NCBI RefSeq assembly: GCF_005280255.1
Contig: NZ_CP040018.1
Span: 930,001 to 994,000, forward strand
Reading direction: 5' to 3'
Source of the DNA: Arthrobacter sp. 24S4-2
GTDB taxonomy: Bacteria > Actinomycetota > Actinomycetes > Actinomycetales > Micrococcaceae
DNA: 64,000 nt
The notes beneath the pieces were generated by a model. It saw only the letters and a list, made by a program, of their open reading frames with translations. It did no database searches and was not told where the DNA came from. Made by a program: the position numbers and the translations under genes. Shown one piece after another: positions 1 to 8,077 of this stretch (its first letter is position 1; the number at the start of each line of letters is the position of its first letter).

Positions 1-173
1 GCGCGGGCGTTCCAAAGCCCCAGGGGCGTAAGGCGGTAGCTGTGCACGTGCTCCGGTGCGCGCTCCAGCTCGGCGAAGGCGGCGATGGCATGCCGGGCCT
101 CCGTTGCCTGCTCATGGTCCACTTCGAGCAGGATGGTTTTGTCGCTCTGGACGATCAGGGGGCCGTCGGTCAC
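1..173 (-). CDS. DNA repair helicase XPB, N-terminal fragment (runs off window)
   Basis: The first 57 codons of a protein on the minus strand can be read, beginning VTDGPLIVQSDKTILLEVDH and continuing into RAPEHVHSYRLTPLGLWNAR. This is the conserved N-terminus of actinobacterial XPB/Rad25-type superfamily 2 helicases, which act in DNA repair or transcription-coupled processes. The helicase motifs themselves lie outside the window. The GTG at 173 is chosen because family members begin close to the DGPLIVQSDKT motif. The gene lies 40 bp downstream of the helicase-associated gene at 214-2709, the usual arrangement in this group, so the two are probably co-transcribed. The identity rests on the short N-terminal match only. 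Confidence 0.8.
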   Translation of the reverse strand, partial: MTDGPLIVQSDKTILLEVDHEQATEARHAIAAFAELERAPEHVHSYRLTPLGLWNAR

Positions 174-213
174 GGCACTGACGTCCGGGTGCCGGCGGGG
201 CGGTGGGTGCTGG

Positions 214-2709
214 TCACTGCTGGAATTCCTCTTCCGCTTCTATGTCGATGATCCGGTGGATGGAGAGCACGCGTTCGGTTTCGCGCGCGGGGTCGAATAC
301 CCTGACCCGTCCGCCGGTCACAGAAACCGGAACAACCGTTTCCCTGCTGGCATTCCCCTGGCTGTCCACGACGTTCATGGTGACAGCTTGCCTGAGCCGG
401 ATGGCCTTCTGCAGCGTTTCCAGTCCCAGCTGGGTTACTTCCTCCCCAGTGGGCGCCTGCGCGCGGTGGCTTCCGTTGCTGCTGGCGCCGTGCAGCGACT
501 TTTGGCTCCGGAGAATCGCGAGTTGGGCATCGACGTCGGCCTCCGGCGGCGCCGTCCGCGGGGCACTGTACACCGGGCGCCCGCTGCCTGGAACGGCTGT
601 GGTGCGGCGCAGCCGGACCAGCGCGGACTCCGGTTCCTCGACGGCAGGCGACAGTCCCAGGGTGCGTAGCACCTGCGCGGTTTCCTTGGGGCCCGCGTGG
701 GAAATCAGGACCGTCGGCGCGATCCGGACCAGGCCCAACCCTGAGGCGCTTGATTCCTGGACCAGTTCCAGCAAGGCGTCTTCGTCGTCGCTCTGGATGA
801 AGCTGGAGGCCACGCCCACGCGCAGCCGTCCGTGCCTGGCAGCCGTGTCCTCCACGAGGTATTCGAGCGGCTGCGGAACGGCAGTGGCGGAATGCTCGCG
901 CAGGAAACCCAACAGGCTGGCGGCGTCGTGGCCGGCGTCGAGGGCGCGCCTGACGGAAGCCACGGAGAACCGGTAGATCGTGGCCGGCCCCTGGCCCTCG
1001 GCGTCTGCGATCATGAGGAGCTTTTCGCTCAGCTCAGGTGCCAGGTAGCCCGGTGCCACGGCCGTGAGGTCGGCCTGCAGCAGCACATGGTTCAGGGCCG
1101 CCGGCAGATGCTCGCCCAGGATGTCCAGCGCTTCATCAGGACGCTCCGCCGCGATGGCCGATCCCAGCTGGCTGAGCGCGCCCGAACCGACCAGGCCCAG
1201 CATTTCGGCCTCGGCGAGGACACCCCTGATCAGTGAGCTGAAGCGCCTGGCCATACGGGGCTGCGTCCACTCGGCCCGCTGCAGCACCGCTGCCGCGTCC
1301 AGCACGGGCGCTTTGCCATCAGCCCCGGCGGCCTCCAGCGTAAGTTCGTTGAGGATCTCCAGGATCCGCTTCCGGACGACGGGTGCGTCCGGCCGCTGGG
1401 CCTCCGCGGACAGTGCATTGATGGTAGTTCCCGCCGCTGCGCGGTGGGGGGCGGCGCCGGGGCCGGTGATGGGCTGGCCAACCAGCGACGGTGCGCGCTC
1501 GCTGGCCATCCAGGCATTGACCAGCCACAGCCATTGTTCCTGGCGCGGCAAGGTCAGCCATTCCAGTTGCTCCGGCTGAACCCAGGCGGAACTGTCCACG
1601 TCCAGCCGGATGAGTCCCGCCAGGGCGCACAGCTCCACCAGCAGTCCGGCGCGGTTCAGCTCGATCCGGAGTGAATCGGCGAGCCGCTTCATCTCGCGGA
1701 CCCCGACGCCGCCGCTCCTCAACGTGACGAGCGGTTGCTCCCGCACGCTGTGGAGCACTTCGCCGGTGAGGCGAAGCGTTTCCGCGATGGCCCCCAGGGC
1801 CGCGTTGCGCCGCAGCGCCGCCGTGGTCTGCCCCAGCCGAGGCGCCGGCGGCGTGAGTGTGAAGTCCTCGATCACCGCGCCTCCGCGGAGGGCGATGCCC
1901 ACGCTGTGCGGCAGTTCCACGTGGGCGGCGTCCAGCGGCACCAGCAGGCCACGGGCCAGGAGCCAGTCAACGGGGCCGACGTCGGGCCCTTCGTTCAGGA
2001 CCGACGCCCGCCGTTGCGCCTGGGGAACCGCCCCCATTGCCCAGTTGCCGAACCGGGCCAGGAGCGCCGTGGTCCGTTCCGGGGCGGTGGCCAGGATCTG
2101 GCCCAGCGCCTCGGGGGTGGCAGTCCAGTGTTGGAGGGCCAACGCCGCTTCCATGGGTGTGGTGGCGGGATGGATGGCGGCGCCGCTGTGATGCAGTTCG
2201 CCCACCAGTTGCACTACGCGCTGGGCAAAGGCCGGCTGCAGCCGGACCAGTTCCGTGTAGCTCCGTCCCAGCCCGGCCGGGTAGATTCCCACGACGTCCC
2301 GCAGGCTTCCCACCGGGAGGTAGAACCGCTGGCGGACACCCGCCGGCAGGGCCACCCCGTGAGGGGGCTCCGCGCGGTGCACCAGGGCAAGTTCCTCAAG
2401 GGAGTGCAGGATCCGTTCAATGGCGGAAAGGGCGGCGCCATGGATGAGTTTCTTCAGCCCGGCAGCCGAAGTGCTGTGGGCGGTGTCCGTATTGGTACAC
2501 AGATGGAGCGTTTCCAGCACCTGCATTTGTGGCCGGTTCAGCCGCTCCAGTGCCCGCTGCACGCTGACACGGGCGCTCGCCCTGGCCGCCAGCGCCGCGA
2601 AGTCGGGAACGTTGGGGGAGATAAGGTCCGGCCGCGCGGCGAACAAAGCCCGCAACGAGTCGTCGCTGCGTGCCTCCAGTTCCTTGCTGAGCGCGCGAAT
2701 AAGGGACAT
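214..2709 (-). CDS. Helicase-associated (XPB/Ssl2-like C-terminal domain) protein
   Basis: This 831-residue protein belongs to the actinobacterial 'helicase-associated domain' family normally encoded directly upstream of XPB. It lacks an evident Walker A motif, so it is more likely a partner or DNA-binding subunit than an active helicase. The start MSLIRALSKELEARSDDSLR at 2709 is preferred. An in-frame ATG at 2763 would add 18 low-complexity residues and overlap the upstream small membrane-protein gene ending at 2720, whereas 2709 leaves a 10-bp gap. The C-terminus contains the family's conserved block (ITVTGGRVRVFD-like, ending in acidic EAEEEFQQ). No function in this genus is established to my knowledge. 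Confidence 0.8.
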   Translation of the reverse strand: MSLIRALSKELEARSDDSLRALFAARPDLISPNVPDFAALAARASARVSVQRALERLNRPQMQVLETLHLCTNTDTAHSTSAAGLKKLIHGAALSAIERILHSLEELALVHRAEPPHGVALPAGVRQRFYLPVGSLRDVVGIYPAGLGRSYTELVRLQPAFAQRVVQLVGELHHSGAAIHPATTPMEAALALQHWTATPEALGQILATAPERTTALLARFGNWAMGAVPQAQRRASVLNEGPDVGPVDWLLARGLLVPLDAAHVELPHSVGIALRGGAVIEDFTLTPPAPRLGQTTAALRRNAALGAIAETLRLTGEVLHSVREQPLVTLRSGGVGVREMKRLADSLRIELNRAGLLVELCALAGLIRLDVDSSAWVQPEQLEWLTLPRQEQWLWLVNAWMASERAPSLVGQPITGPGAAPHRAAAGTTINALSAEAQRPDAPVVRKRILEILNELTLEAAGADGKAPVLDAAAVLQRAEWTQPRMARRFSSLIRGVLAEAEMLGLVGSGALSQLGSAIAAERPDEALDILGEHLPAALNHVLLQADLTAVAPGYLAPELSEKLLMIADAEGQGPATIYRFSVASVRRALDAGHDAASLLGFLREHSATAVPQPLEYLVEDTAARHGRLRVGVASSFIQSDDEDALLELVQESSASGLGLVRIAPTVLISHAGPKETAQVLRTLGLSPAVEEPESALVRLRRTTAVPGSGRPVYSAPRTAPPEADVDAQLAILRSQKSLHGASSNGSHRAQAPTGEEVTQLGLETLQKAIRLRQAVTMNVVDSQGNASRETVVPVSVTGGRVRVFDPARETERVLSIHRIIDIEAEEEFQQ

Positions 2710-2719
2710 CAGTCCAACG

Positions 2720-2953
2720 TTACCGCCCGCCGGACTTTCCTGCCCGGCGGCGGGCTGCGACACTGTCGATCACCAGGGCAATCATGAGGAGGAAGGCCAC
2801 CGGCAGTCCGTACAGGGCAAGAGACGTCACCCACACCGGGGCCGTGCCGCCGGCAAATGCAACGGCCATGACGGCGCCCACGGCGGCCAGGGAAACGACT
2901 GCAATAACCGCCGCAACTATCATCAGTGGCCGCAGGTAGCGGGAGGGTGTCAT
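2720..2953 (-). CDS. Small two-TM membrane protein
   Basis: This 77-residue protein has two hydrophobic segments (about residues 9-33 and 38-64) and a basic C-terminal tail ending ARRRAGKSGGR. That is the pattern of a small integral membrane protein with the tail probably cytoplasmic. It is read in the same direction as, and 10 bp upstream of, the helicase-associated gene, so the two are probably co-transcribed. The start is ATG at 2953. A longer reading of the same frame up to 3529 is rejected because it runs antisense through the cold-shock gene. I recognise no specific family; similar small proteins occur upstream of this helicase gene in related genomes, as far as I recall. Confidence 0.6.
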   Translation of the reverse strand: MTPSRYLRPLMIVAAVIAVVSLAAVGAVMAVAFAGGTAPVWVTSLALYGLPVAFLLMIALVIDSVAARRRAGKSGGR

Positions 2954-3136
2954 GGAAGTAACGCTAACAGCCCGGCTGCGCCGTGCCGCAAAGCGGGAAA
3001 CCGGGTCCCGGCAGGATAACCTTGAAGATACAGACCAACATGGTCCAGGCGGCCATACCCTGAACCCGCATATCAGTGCGGATGCGGTGGCCGCCGGCTG
3101 TGTCTCAGGAAGTTCAGAACGAAGAAGGTTGATTAC

Positions 3137-3520
3137 GTGCCTACCGGCAAGGTCAAGTGGTATGACAAGGAAAAAGGCTTCGGATTCCTCGCGGGCGAGG
3201 ACGGCCAGGAAGTATTCCTGCCGAAGTCCGCGCTGCCCGAGGGCATCACCGAGCTGAAAGCCGGCACCCGGGTGGAATTTGGCGTAGCTGACGGCCGCAA
3301 GGGCGCACAGGCGCTCGGCCTGCGCGTCCTGGACAAGACGCCGTCCATCGCCAAGGCGAAGCGGCCCAGCGCCAAGGACCTGGCTCCTCTCGTGCAGGAC
3401 CTGGTGACTGTGCTGGACAACCTGTCCGGAACGCTGTCGGCCGGTAAGTACCCTGAAGGCAACAAGGCCAAGGCGATTGCCGCCGCCCTGCGTAAGGTTG
3501 CCGACGAGCTGGACGCTTAG
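3137..3520 (+). CDS. Cold-shock domain protein with C-terminal extension
   Basis: The protein has 127 residues. Residues 1-65 form a cold-shock (OB-fold) nucleic-acid-binding domain with the RNP1 motif KGFGFL (13-18) and the RNP2-like EVFLP (25-29). Family members act as RNA chaperones. Ordinary cold-shock proteins are about 67 residues; here a basic then helical tail of about 60 residues follows, a form common in Arthrobacter relatives. The start is GTG at 3137, which gives the canonical MPTGKVKWYD start. The gene is followed after 7 bp by the DUF3027 gene, so the two probably share a transcript. Confidence 0.92.
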   Translation: MPTGKVKWYDKEKGFGFLAGEDGQEVFLPKSALPEGITELKAGTRVEFGVADGRKGAQALGLRVLDKTPSIAKAKRPSAKDLAPLVQDLVTVLDNLSGTLSAGKYPEGNKAKAIAAALRKVADELDA

Positions 3521-3527
3521 GCATCGC

Positions 3528-4115
3528 ATGAATCCCGAACCTGATCAGAGAGCTTCCAAAGCGGCTTCAAGGCCCCGTGCCGGGGTCCCGGTCTGGCGTA
3601 CCGGCAAGCCGGATGCGGTGCTCGCTGCTGCCGTTGACTTTGCCCGGAATGCGATTGAGGGCATCGCCCCGGCCACGCAAATCGGACAGCACATGGGCGC
3701 AAAGACCGAGGGGGACCGTGTGGTCACCCACCTCTTTGAGTCCAAACTGGCTGGATACCAGGGGTGGCAGTGGTACGCGGTGCTCACGCGCAATTCCCGG
3801 TCCAAGGTGATTACGGTGAATGAGCTCGGACTGCTGCCTTCCGAGGATTCCATCCTGGCACCCGAGTGGGTGCCGTGGGCCGAGCGTGTCCGCCCCGAAG
3901 ACGCCCAGGACGATGACACTGTGGACTCCGTCGTGGCGGAGAATGAAGCAGCGGCGATCGGTGCAACCGGCGACGGGACCACGGATGACGTGGTGGACGC
4001 CGGCGCCCAGGACTGGATCGACGGCGACGATTCCGACGGCGATGATGCGCCGGAGGCGGAATCCGACGCCGGTGAGCCGGATGCGGACGAGTACCTGGTG
4101 CGGGAGACTGACTAA
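3528..4115 (+). CDS. DUF3027 domain-containing protein
   Basis: This 195-residue protein matches the actinobacterial DUF3027 family, recognisable from AVDFARNAIEGIAPATQIG, HLFESKLAGYQGWQWYAVLTR and VNELGLLPSEDSILAPEWVPW. No function is known. The last ~60 residues are low complexity and very acidic (repeated D/E/G), unlike the conserved N-terminal 130 residues. ATG at 3528 is chosen as the start because it follows the cold-shock stop codon by 7 bp; an upstream in-frame start would overlap that gene. DUF3027 genes are often next to cold-shock genes in this group, consistent with the spacing here. Confidence 0.85.
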   Translation: MNPEPDQRASKAASRPRAGVPVWRTGKPDAVLAAAVDFARNAIEGIAPATQIGQHMGAKTEGDRVVTHLFESKLAGYQGWQWYAVLTRNSRSKVITVNELGLLPSEDSILAPEWVPWAERVRPEDAQDDDTVDSVVAENEAAAIGATGDGTTDDVVDAGAQDWIDGDDSDGDDAPEAESDAGEPDADEYLVRETD

Positions 4116-4157
4116 CCGGTTGGAATGGTCAGGGACTGAGCACCACGGAGGCCGACG

Positions 4158-5516
4158 ATGACGTCCACCTTCAAGTCCCTCCACATCCCCAGCTACCGTC
4201 TCTGGTTCGTTGGTGCCCTGGTTTCGAACATCGGGACCTGGATGCAGCGGACCGCCCAGGACTGGCTGGTCTTCGACCACCTCACCGACCACGATGCGGG
4301 TGCCATGGGCATCACCATGGCCCTGCAGCTCGGTCCGCAACTGTTCCTCGCCCCGGTGGCAGGACTGGTGGCAGACCGCTTCAACCGCCGCCGGCTCCTG
4401 GTGATGACGCAGTCCGCCATGGCCCTGCTGAGCACCGGCCTTGGCCTGCTGGTGGTCCTCGGCGCCGGGCAGCTCTGGCACGTCTACGCTTTCGCCCTCC
4501 TGCTGGGCCTCGTCTCCGCCCTGGACGCCCCTGTCCGCCAGACCTTCGTCTCCGAGTTGGTGCGGGACGATTACCTGCCCAACGCAGTGGCCCTGAACAG
4601 CGCCTCCTTCAATGTGGCCCGAATGATCGGACCGGCAGTGGCCGGGGTGCTCACTGTCGCCGTCGGGCCCGGCTGGGTGTTCCTGATCAACACCGTCACG
4701 TTCGTGGCCCTGCTGCTGAGCCTGTGGCGGATTCCGGTTTCATCGCTGCGGGTTCTTCCCCGCGCGGCTCCCGGCAAGGGGCGGATCCGTGAAGGGCTGA
4801 GGTACGTGAGGTTCCGCCCGGACATCATTGTGGTGCTCGTGGCCGTATTCATCGTGGGCACCCTCGGACTGAACTTCGTACTGTTCATCGCGGCCATGGT
4901 CGGCACTGAATTCGGACTGGACGCCGGCGCCTTCGGGCTGATGAACTCCATCATGGCCATCGGTTCCGTGGCCGGAGCGCTGCTGTCGGCCGGACGAAGC
5001 AAACCCCGGCTGCGGATAATTTTCGGGGCCGCCGGAGCGTTTGGCGTCACTTCCGGGTTGGCAGCCCTGGCGCCCAGCTACTTCTGGTTCGGCGTGGCCC
5101 TTGTTCCGGTAGGCCTGTTTGCCATCACCATGATGACCAGCGCCAACGGGTACGTCCAGACCACTACGGATCCCGTGATGCGCGGGCGCGTGATGGCTCT
5201 GTACATGGCCATCTTCATGGGCGGAACCCCCATCGGGGCGCCGCTGGTGGGCTGGGTGGCCAATGTTGCCGGGCCCCGCTGGTCCATGGCCGTGGCGGCG
5301 GTGTCCGGGCTTCTGGCCGCGCTGATCGGCATGGTATGGATCATCCGGGCCAAGCAGCTAAGGCTGGGCTTCAACCGCCGTGCCCGGGGTCTGCGCTATT
5401 TCCGCCTGGTGTCCGGCTGGACCGGCCACGACGGTACAGCGGGCAAAGACGCTGCAGCAGGCAAAAAGGACGGCGCCGTCCGGGATCCAAGCCCGGACGA
5501 CGCCGTCGAACGCTAA
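4158..5516 (+). CDS. MFS transporter (enterobactin-exporter/MFS_3-like)
   Basis: The protein has 452 residues and about 11-12 transmembrane segments. It begins with the MFS_3 pattern LHIPSYRLWFVGALVSNIGTW, has QRTAQDWLVF, and the loop RFNRRRLLVMTQ between TM2 and TM3. Such proteins are drug or siderophore exporters; the substrate cannot be inferred here. A Shine-Dalgarno GGAGG at 4147-4151 sits 6 nt before the ATG. The last ~50 residues are a hydrophilic, low-complexity tail whose codons also encode a hairpin (5469-5507). The gene converges with serC. Confidence 0.85.
   Translation: MTSTFKSLHIPSYRLWFVGALVSNIGTWMQRTAQDWLVFDHLTDHDAGAMGITMALQLGPQLFLAPVAGLVADRFNRRRLLVMTQSAMALLSTGLGLLVVLGAGQLWHVYAFALLLGLVSALDAPVRQTFVSELVRDDYLPNAVALNSASFNVARMIGPAVAGVLTVAVGPGWVFLINTVTFVALLLSLWRIPVSSLRVLPRAAPGKGRIREGLRYVRFRPDIIVVLVAVFIVGTLGLNFVLFIAAMVGTEFGLDAGAFGLMNSIMAIGSVAGALLSAGRSKPRLRIIFGAAGAFGVTSGLAALAPSYFWFGVALVPVGLFAITMMTSANGYVQTTTDPVMRGRVMALYMAIFMGGTPIGAPLVGWVANVAGPRWSMAVAAVSGLLAALIGMVWIIRAKQLRLGFNRRARGLRYFRLVSGWTGHDGTAGKDAAAGKKDGAVRDPSPDDAVER
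5469..5507 (+). terminator. Hairpin inside the 3' end of the MFS gene
   Basis: Bases 5469-5484 pair with 5492-5507 (16 positions, one mismatch) around a 7-nt loop, ending 9 nt before the MFS stop. It lies between the convergent MFS and serC genes. No U-tract follows, so factor-independent termination is uncertain. Confidence 0.4.
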
Positions 5517-5538
5517 CGCGTTATGTCCAGCTGACTGC

Positions 5539-6669
5539 CTACTTCCGCAGTTCGCCCACTACGTAGTCGATGCAGGCCAGTAGGGCCGAGACGTCGTCCG
5601 GTTCGATCGCCACGAAGGTGGCGATGCGCAGCTGGTTGCGTCCCAGCTTGCGGTACGGCTCCGTGTCCACAATCCCGTTGGCGCGGAGGACCTTGGCGAT
5701 GGCGGCGGCATCAATCGAGTCATCGAAGTCAATGGTGGCGATCACGTTGGAACGGTCTTCGGCCTTGGCCACGAACGGCGTGGCGTAATCGGAGGCCTCT
5801 GCCCAGGAGTAGATGCGTCCTGCGGAATCGGCCGTGCGGGCCGCTGCAAAGTCGAGGCCGCCGTTGGCGTTCAGCCACTGCACCTGGGCGTCCAGGGTCA
5901 CCAAGGTAGCCAGCGCCGGGGTGTTGTACGTCTGGTTCAACCGGGAGTTGTCGATGGCAGTCTGCAGGTCCAGGAAGTCCGGGATCCACCGGCCGCTTTC
6001 CTTGATCCGGGCAGCACGCTCCAGGGCGGCAGGGGAGAACAGGCCCAGCCAGAGGCCGCCGTCGGACGCGAAGTTCTTCTGCGGCGCAAAGTAGTAAACG
6101 TCTGCTTCTGAGACATCCACATCCAGGCCGCCGGCGGCGGACGTGGCATCCACCAGGACCAGCGATCCGTCATCAGCCCCGGCAACACGCTTGACCGGGG
6201 CGGCCACGCCGGTGGAGGTTTCGTTCTGCGGCCAGGCGTAGACGTCCACGCCCGCTTCCGCCTGGGCGGCGGGCCGGGTGCCGGGCTCGGACTTGATGAT
6301 GGAGGACGCGTCCAGGAACGGTGCCTTGTTGGTCGCGGACGCGAACTTGGAGCCGAACTCGCCGAAGGAGAGGTGCTGCGCCTTCTTCTCCACCAGGCCA
6401 AAGCTGGCCACATCCCAGAACGCCGTGGAGCCGCCCACACCAAGGATGACTTCGTAGCCCTCCGGGGCGCGGAAGAACTCGCTGAGGCCGTTGCGGACGG
6501 ATCCCACCAGGTTCTTGACCGGGGCCTGGCGGTGGGAAGTGCCGAGCAGCGTGGCCGACGCTGCGGACAGGGCTTCGATCTGCTCGGGGCGGACCTTCGA
6601 GGGCCCGGCGCCGAACCGTCCGTCCTTGGGCAGGAGGTTGGCGGGGATAGTGATGCTGGTGTCGCTCAC
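5539..6669 (-). CDS. serC: Phosphoserine aminotransferase
   Basis: This 376-residue PLP enzyme converts 3-phosphohydroxypyruvate and glutamate to O-phosphoserine in serine biosynthesis. It matches the actinobacterial SerC type: N-terminal LPKDGRFGAGPSKVR, and the PLP-lysine region YYFAPQKNFASDGGLW, where the Lys of QKN forms the Schiff base. Length is normal for the type. The start is GTG at 6669 with a GGAG-type ribosome binding site 5 nt upstream. It is transcribed divergently from the DtxR-type gene across a 357-bp gap and appears to be a single-gene unit. Confidence 0.92.
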   Translation of the reverse strand: MSDTSITIPANLLPKDGRFGAGPSKVRPEQIEALSAASATLLGTSHRQAPVKNLVGSVRNGLSEFFRAPEGYEVILGVGGSTAFWDVASFGLVEKKAQHLSFGEFGSKFASATNKAPFLDASSIIKSEPGTRPAAQAEAGVDVYAWPQNETSTGVAAPVKRVAGADDGSLVLVDATSAAGGLDVDVSEADVYYFAPQKNFASDGGLWLGLFSPAALERAARIKESGRWIPDFLDLQTAIDNSRLNQTYNTPALATLVTLDAQVQWLNANGGLDFAAARTADSAGRIYSWAEASDYATPFVAKAEDRSNVIATIDFDDSIDAAAIAKVLRANGIVDTEPYRKLGRNQLRIATFVAIEPDDVSALLACIDYVVGELRK

Positions 6670-7026
6670 AATGGCTCCAATTTTTCGGCGTGGACGTCGG
6701 AGGCCCGGCAGTTCACGGGGTGCCTGCAGGGAATCCCCTATATTCTGCCTGACGCGCCCGCGGGGGAGGGAACGGCCGCCGTCATAGTCCAGTCATTGAG
6801 ACACCTGGCGGCAGCTCAGGACAGCCGCCGGAGATTATCCGGAGTAATTCAAAATAGGCTAAGCTGGTTCGACCTACAGCGGGCCGCGATGGCGGCCGGA
6901 CTGATGCCGGAGGCTGTTCCCGGTCTGTTTCGGGGATTCGGCTCCACTTCGCGTGGAGCAGTGGGGAACGCCTCCGCGCGGTACGGTGGGACTGACGCAA
7001 GGACTGTGCTCGAGGAGCTGAGCTGG
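6670..7026. promoter_or_regulatory. Divergent serC / dtxR intergenic region
   Basis: This 357-bp gap holds no convincing gene. An extension of the dtxR frame through it continues into serC antisense and lacks a family match. A TAGGCT element at 6857-6862 could be a -10 box for dtxR, giving a leader of about 160 nt. A run TAGGCTAAGCT at the same place loosely resembles half of an iron-regulator box, but too weakly to call. Confidence 0.35.
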
Positions 7027-7722
7027 ATGACGGATCTGATCGACACCACGGAGATGTATCTTCGGACAATCTTGGAGCTTGAGGAAGAGAACATCGTGGC
7101 TCTCCGCGCCCGGATAGCCGAACGGCTGCGCCACTCCGGGCCCACCGTTTCGCAGACCATCGGCCGGATGGAACGTGACGGCCTGGTGGTTGTTTCCGGC
7201 GACCGGCACCTTGAGCTCACTGAAACGGGCCGGAAACGGGCCACCGAGGTTATGCGCAAGCACCGGCTCGCCGAGCGCCTGTTGGCTGACGTCATTGGCC
7301 TCGACTGGGCCTATGTCCACGATGAAGCGTGCCGCTGGGAGCACGTGATGAGCGAGCGCGTGGAACGGCGCATTTTCGAACTGCTGGACCACCCCACGGT
7401 ATCCCCGTACGGCAACCCCATTCCGGGACTCGCCGCGCTTGGCGGCCAGCCGGCTCCCCTGCTCACGGACGGGGTAGTGAACCTCCTGGACGCCATGGCC
7501 GGATACGGAGCCGATTCGCGCGTCACGGTCAGCCGCCTGGCCGAACCGATCCAGGTTGAACCGGAGCTTCTGGTCCAGCTCGATGAAGGCGGGATCAGGC
7601 CCGGCGCCTCGCTCGCACTGGAACGGGTCGGGGAGTACATCTCGGTCCGCGTGCCCGAGATCGAAGGCGCCCTGGAGCTGCCGCCGGAAGTTGCGGCCCA
7701 CGTATTTGTTACGGTCCGCTAA
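7027..7722 (+). CDS. DtxR/IdeR-type iron-dependent transcriptional repressor
   Basis: The protein has 231 residues: an N-terminal winged helix (about 5-65), a dimerisation domain, and a C-terminal SH3-like domain (about 150-231). All seven metal ligands of the DtxR type are present at the canonical numbers when the start is ATG 7027: Met10, His79, Glu83, His98, Cys102, Glu105 and His106. The Cys at 102 favours an Fe-responsive DtxR/IdeR rather than a manganese MntR. It would repress iron-acquisition genes when iron is replete. A GAGGAG run lies 9 nt upstream. It is not in an operon with serC, which is divergent. Confidence 0.9.
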   Translation: MTDLIDTTEMYLRTILELEEENIVALRARIAERLRHSGPTVSQTIGRMERDGLVVVSGDRHLELTETGRKRATEVMRKHRLAERLLADVIGLDWAYVHDEACRWEHVMSERVERRIFELLDHPTVSPYGNPIPGLAALGGQPAPLLTDGVVNLLDAMAGYGADSRVTVSRLAEPIQVEPELLVQLDEGGIRPGASLALERVGEYISVRVPEIEGALELPPEVAAHVFVTVR

Positions 7723-7729
7723 CCGGCAC

Positions 7730-7749
7730 CTTATAGGACCACCTATAAG
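7730..7749. repeat. Perfect 8-bp inverted repeat just after dtxR
   Basis: CTTATAGG (7730-7737) and CCTATAAG (7742-7749) form a perfect inverted repeat around 4 nt. The related ACCTATAG recurs at 7795-7801. No U-tract follows, so an operator fits better than a terminator. Confidence 0.45.
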
Positions 7750-7796
7750 TCACTGAGACGCAGATAACGGAATTATTACCGCGCTGATTAATCACC

Positions 7797-7802
7797 TATA
7801 GT
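7797..7802 (+). promoter_or_regulatory. Candidate -10 for the M23 gene leader
   Basis: TATAGT at 7797-7802 is a good -10 hexamer upstream of the first riboswitch; no convincing -35 is seen. The TSS would be near 7809, giving a leader of about 270 nt. Confidence 0.35.
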
Positions 7803-7839
7803 TGAGAACTAGCGCCGATACTAAAGCGTTACCTGATCC

Positions 7840-8070
7840 GAAGCCGAGCTCTGCCAGCGGATCAGCGTACGAAACACCTCCTGGCAGGGGCGGGGAACCA
7901 CAACCGGCCGTTGAAAGACGGCCTTGGGGTGAAGTCCGTCAGCGGCAAGGCATCTCCGACGAAGGATTCCCAAGGGATACCCCTGTGCCGGATGCCTTGC
8001 AATGGCGGACCGGGTCTTTGAACTCTCTGACCCGAATCCGACAGCTAACTCCGCAGGCTCTTCAGAGAGG
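7840..8070 (+). ncRNA. c-di-AMP riboswitch (ydaO-yuaA type), copy 1
   Basis: The leader carries the conserved islands of actinobacterial c-di-AMP riboswitches: GGGGAACCA at 7892-7900, TTGGGGTGAA at 7924-7933, and CCGAATCCGACAGCTAAC at 8032-8049. CTGCCAG (around 7851) pairs with CTGGCAG (around 7881). It ends just before the ribosome binding site of an M23 peptidase gene, the classical target class (cell-wall hydrolases). In known cases c-di-AMP binding turns expression off. The boundaries are approximate. Confidence 0.85.
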
Positions 8071-8077
8071 ATATTTC

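Noticed and set aside
6857..6880. Iron box at the dtxR promoter (TAGGCTAAGCT)
   Set aside because: Only a half-site level match to the DtxR consensus; not distinguishable from a -10 box.
6373..7026. In-frame upstream extension of the DtxR-type gene into serC
   Set aside because: The metal ligands number correctly only from ATG 7027; the extension overlaps serC and has no similarity to any DtxR protein.
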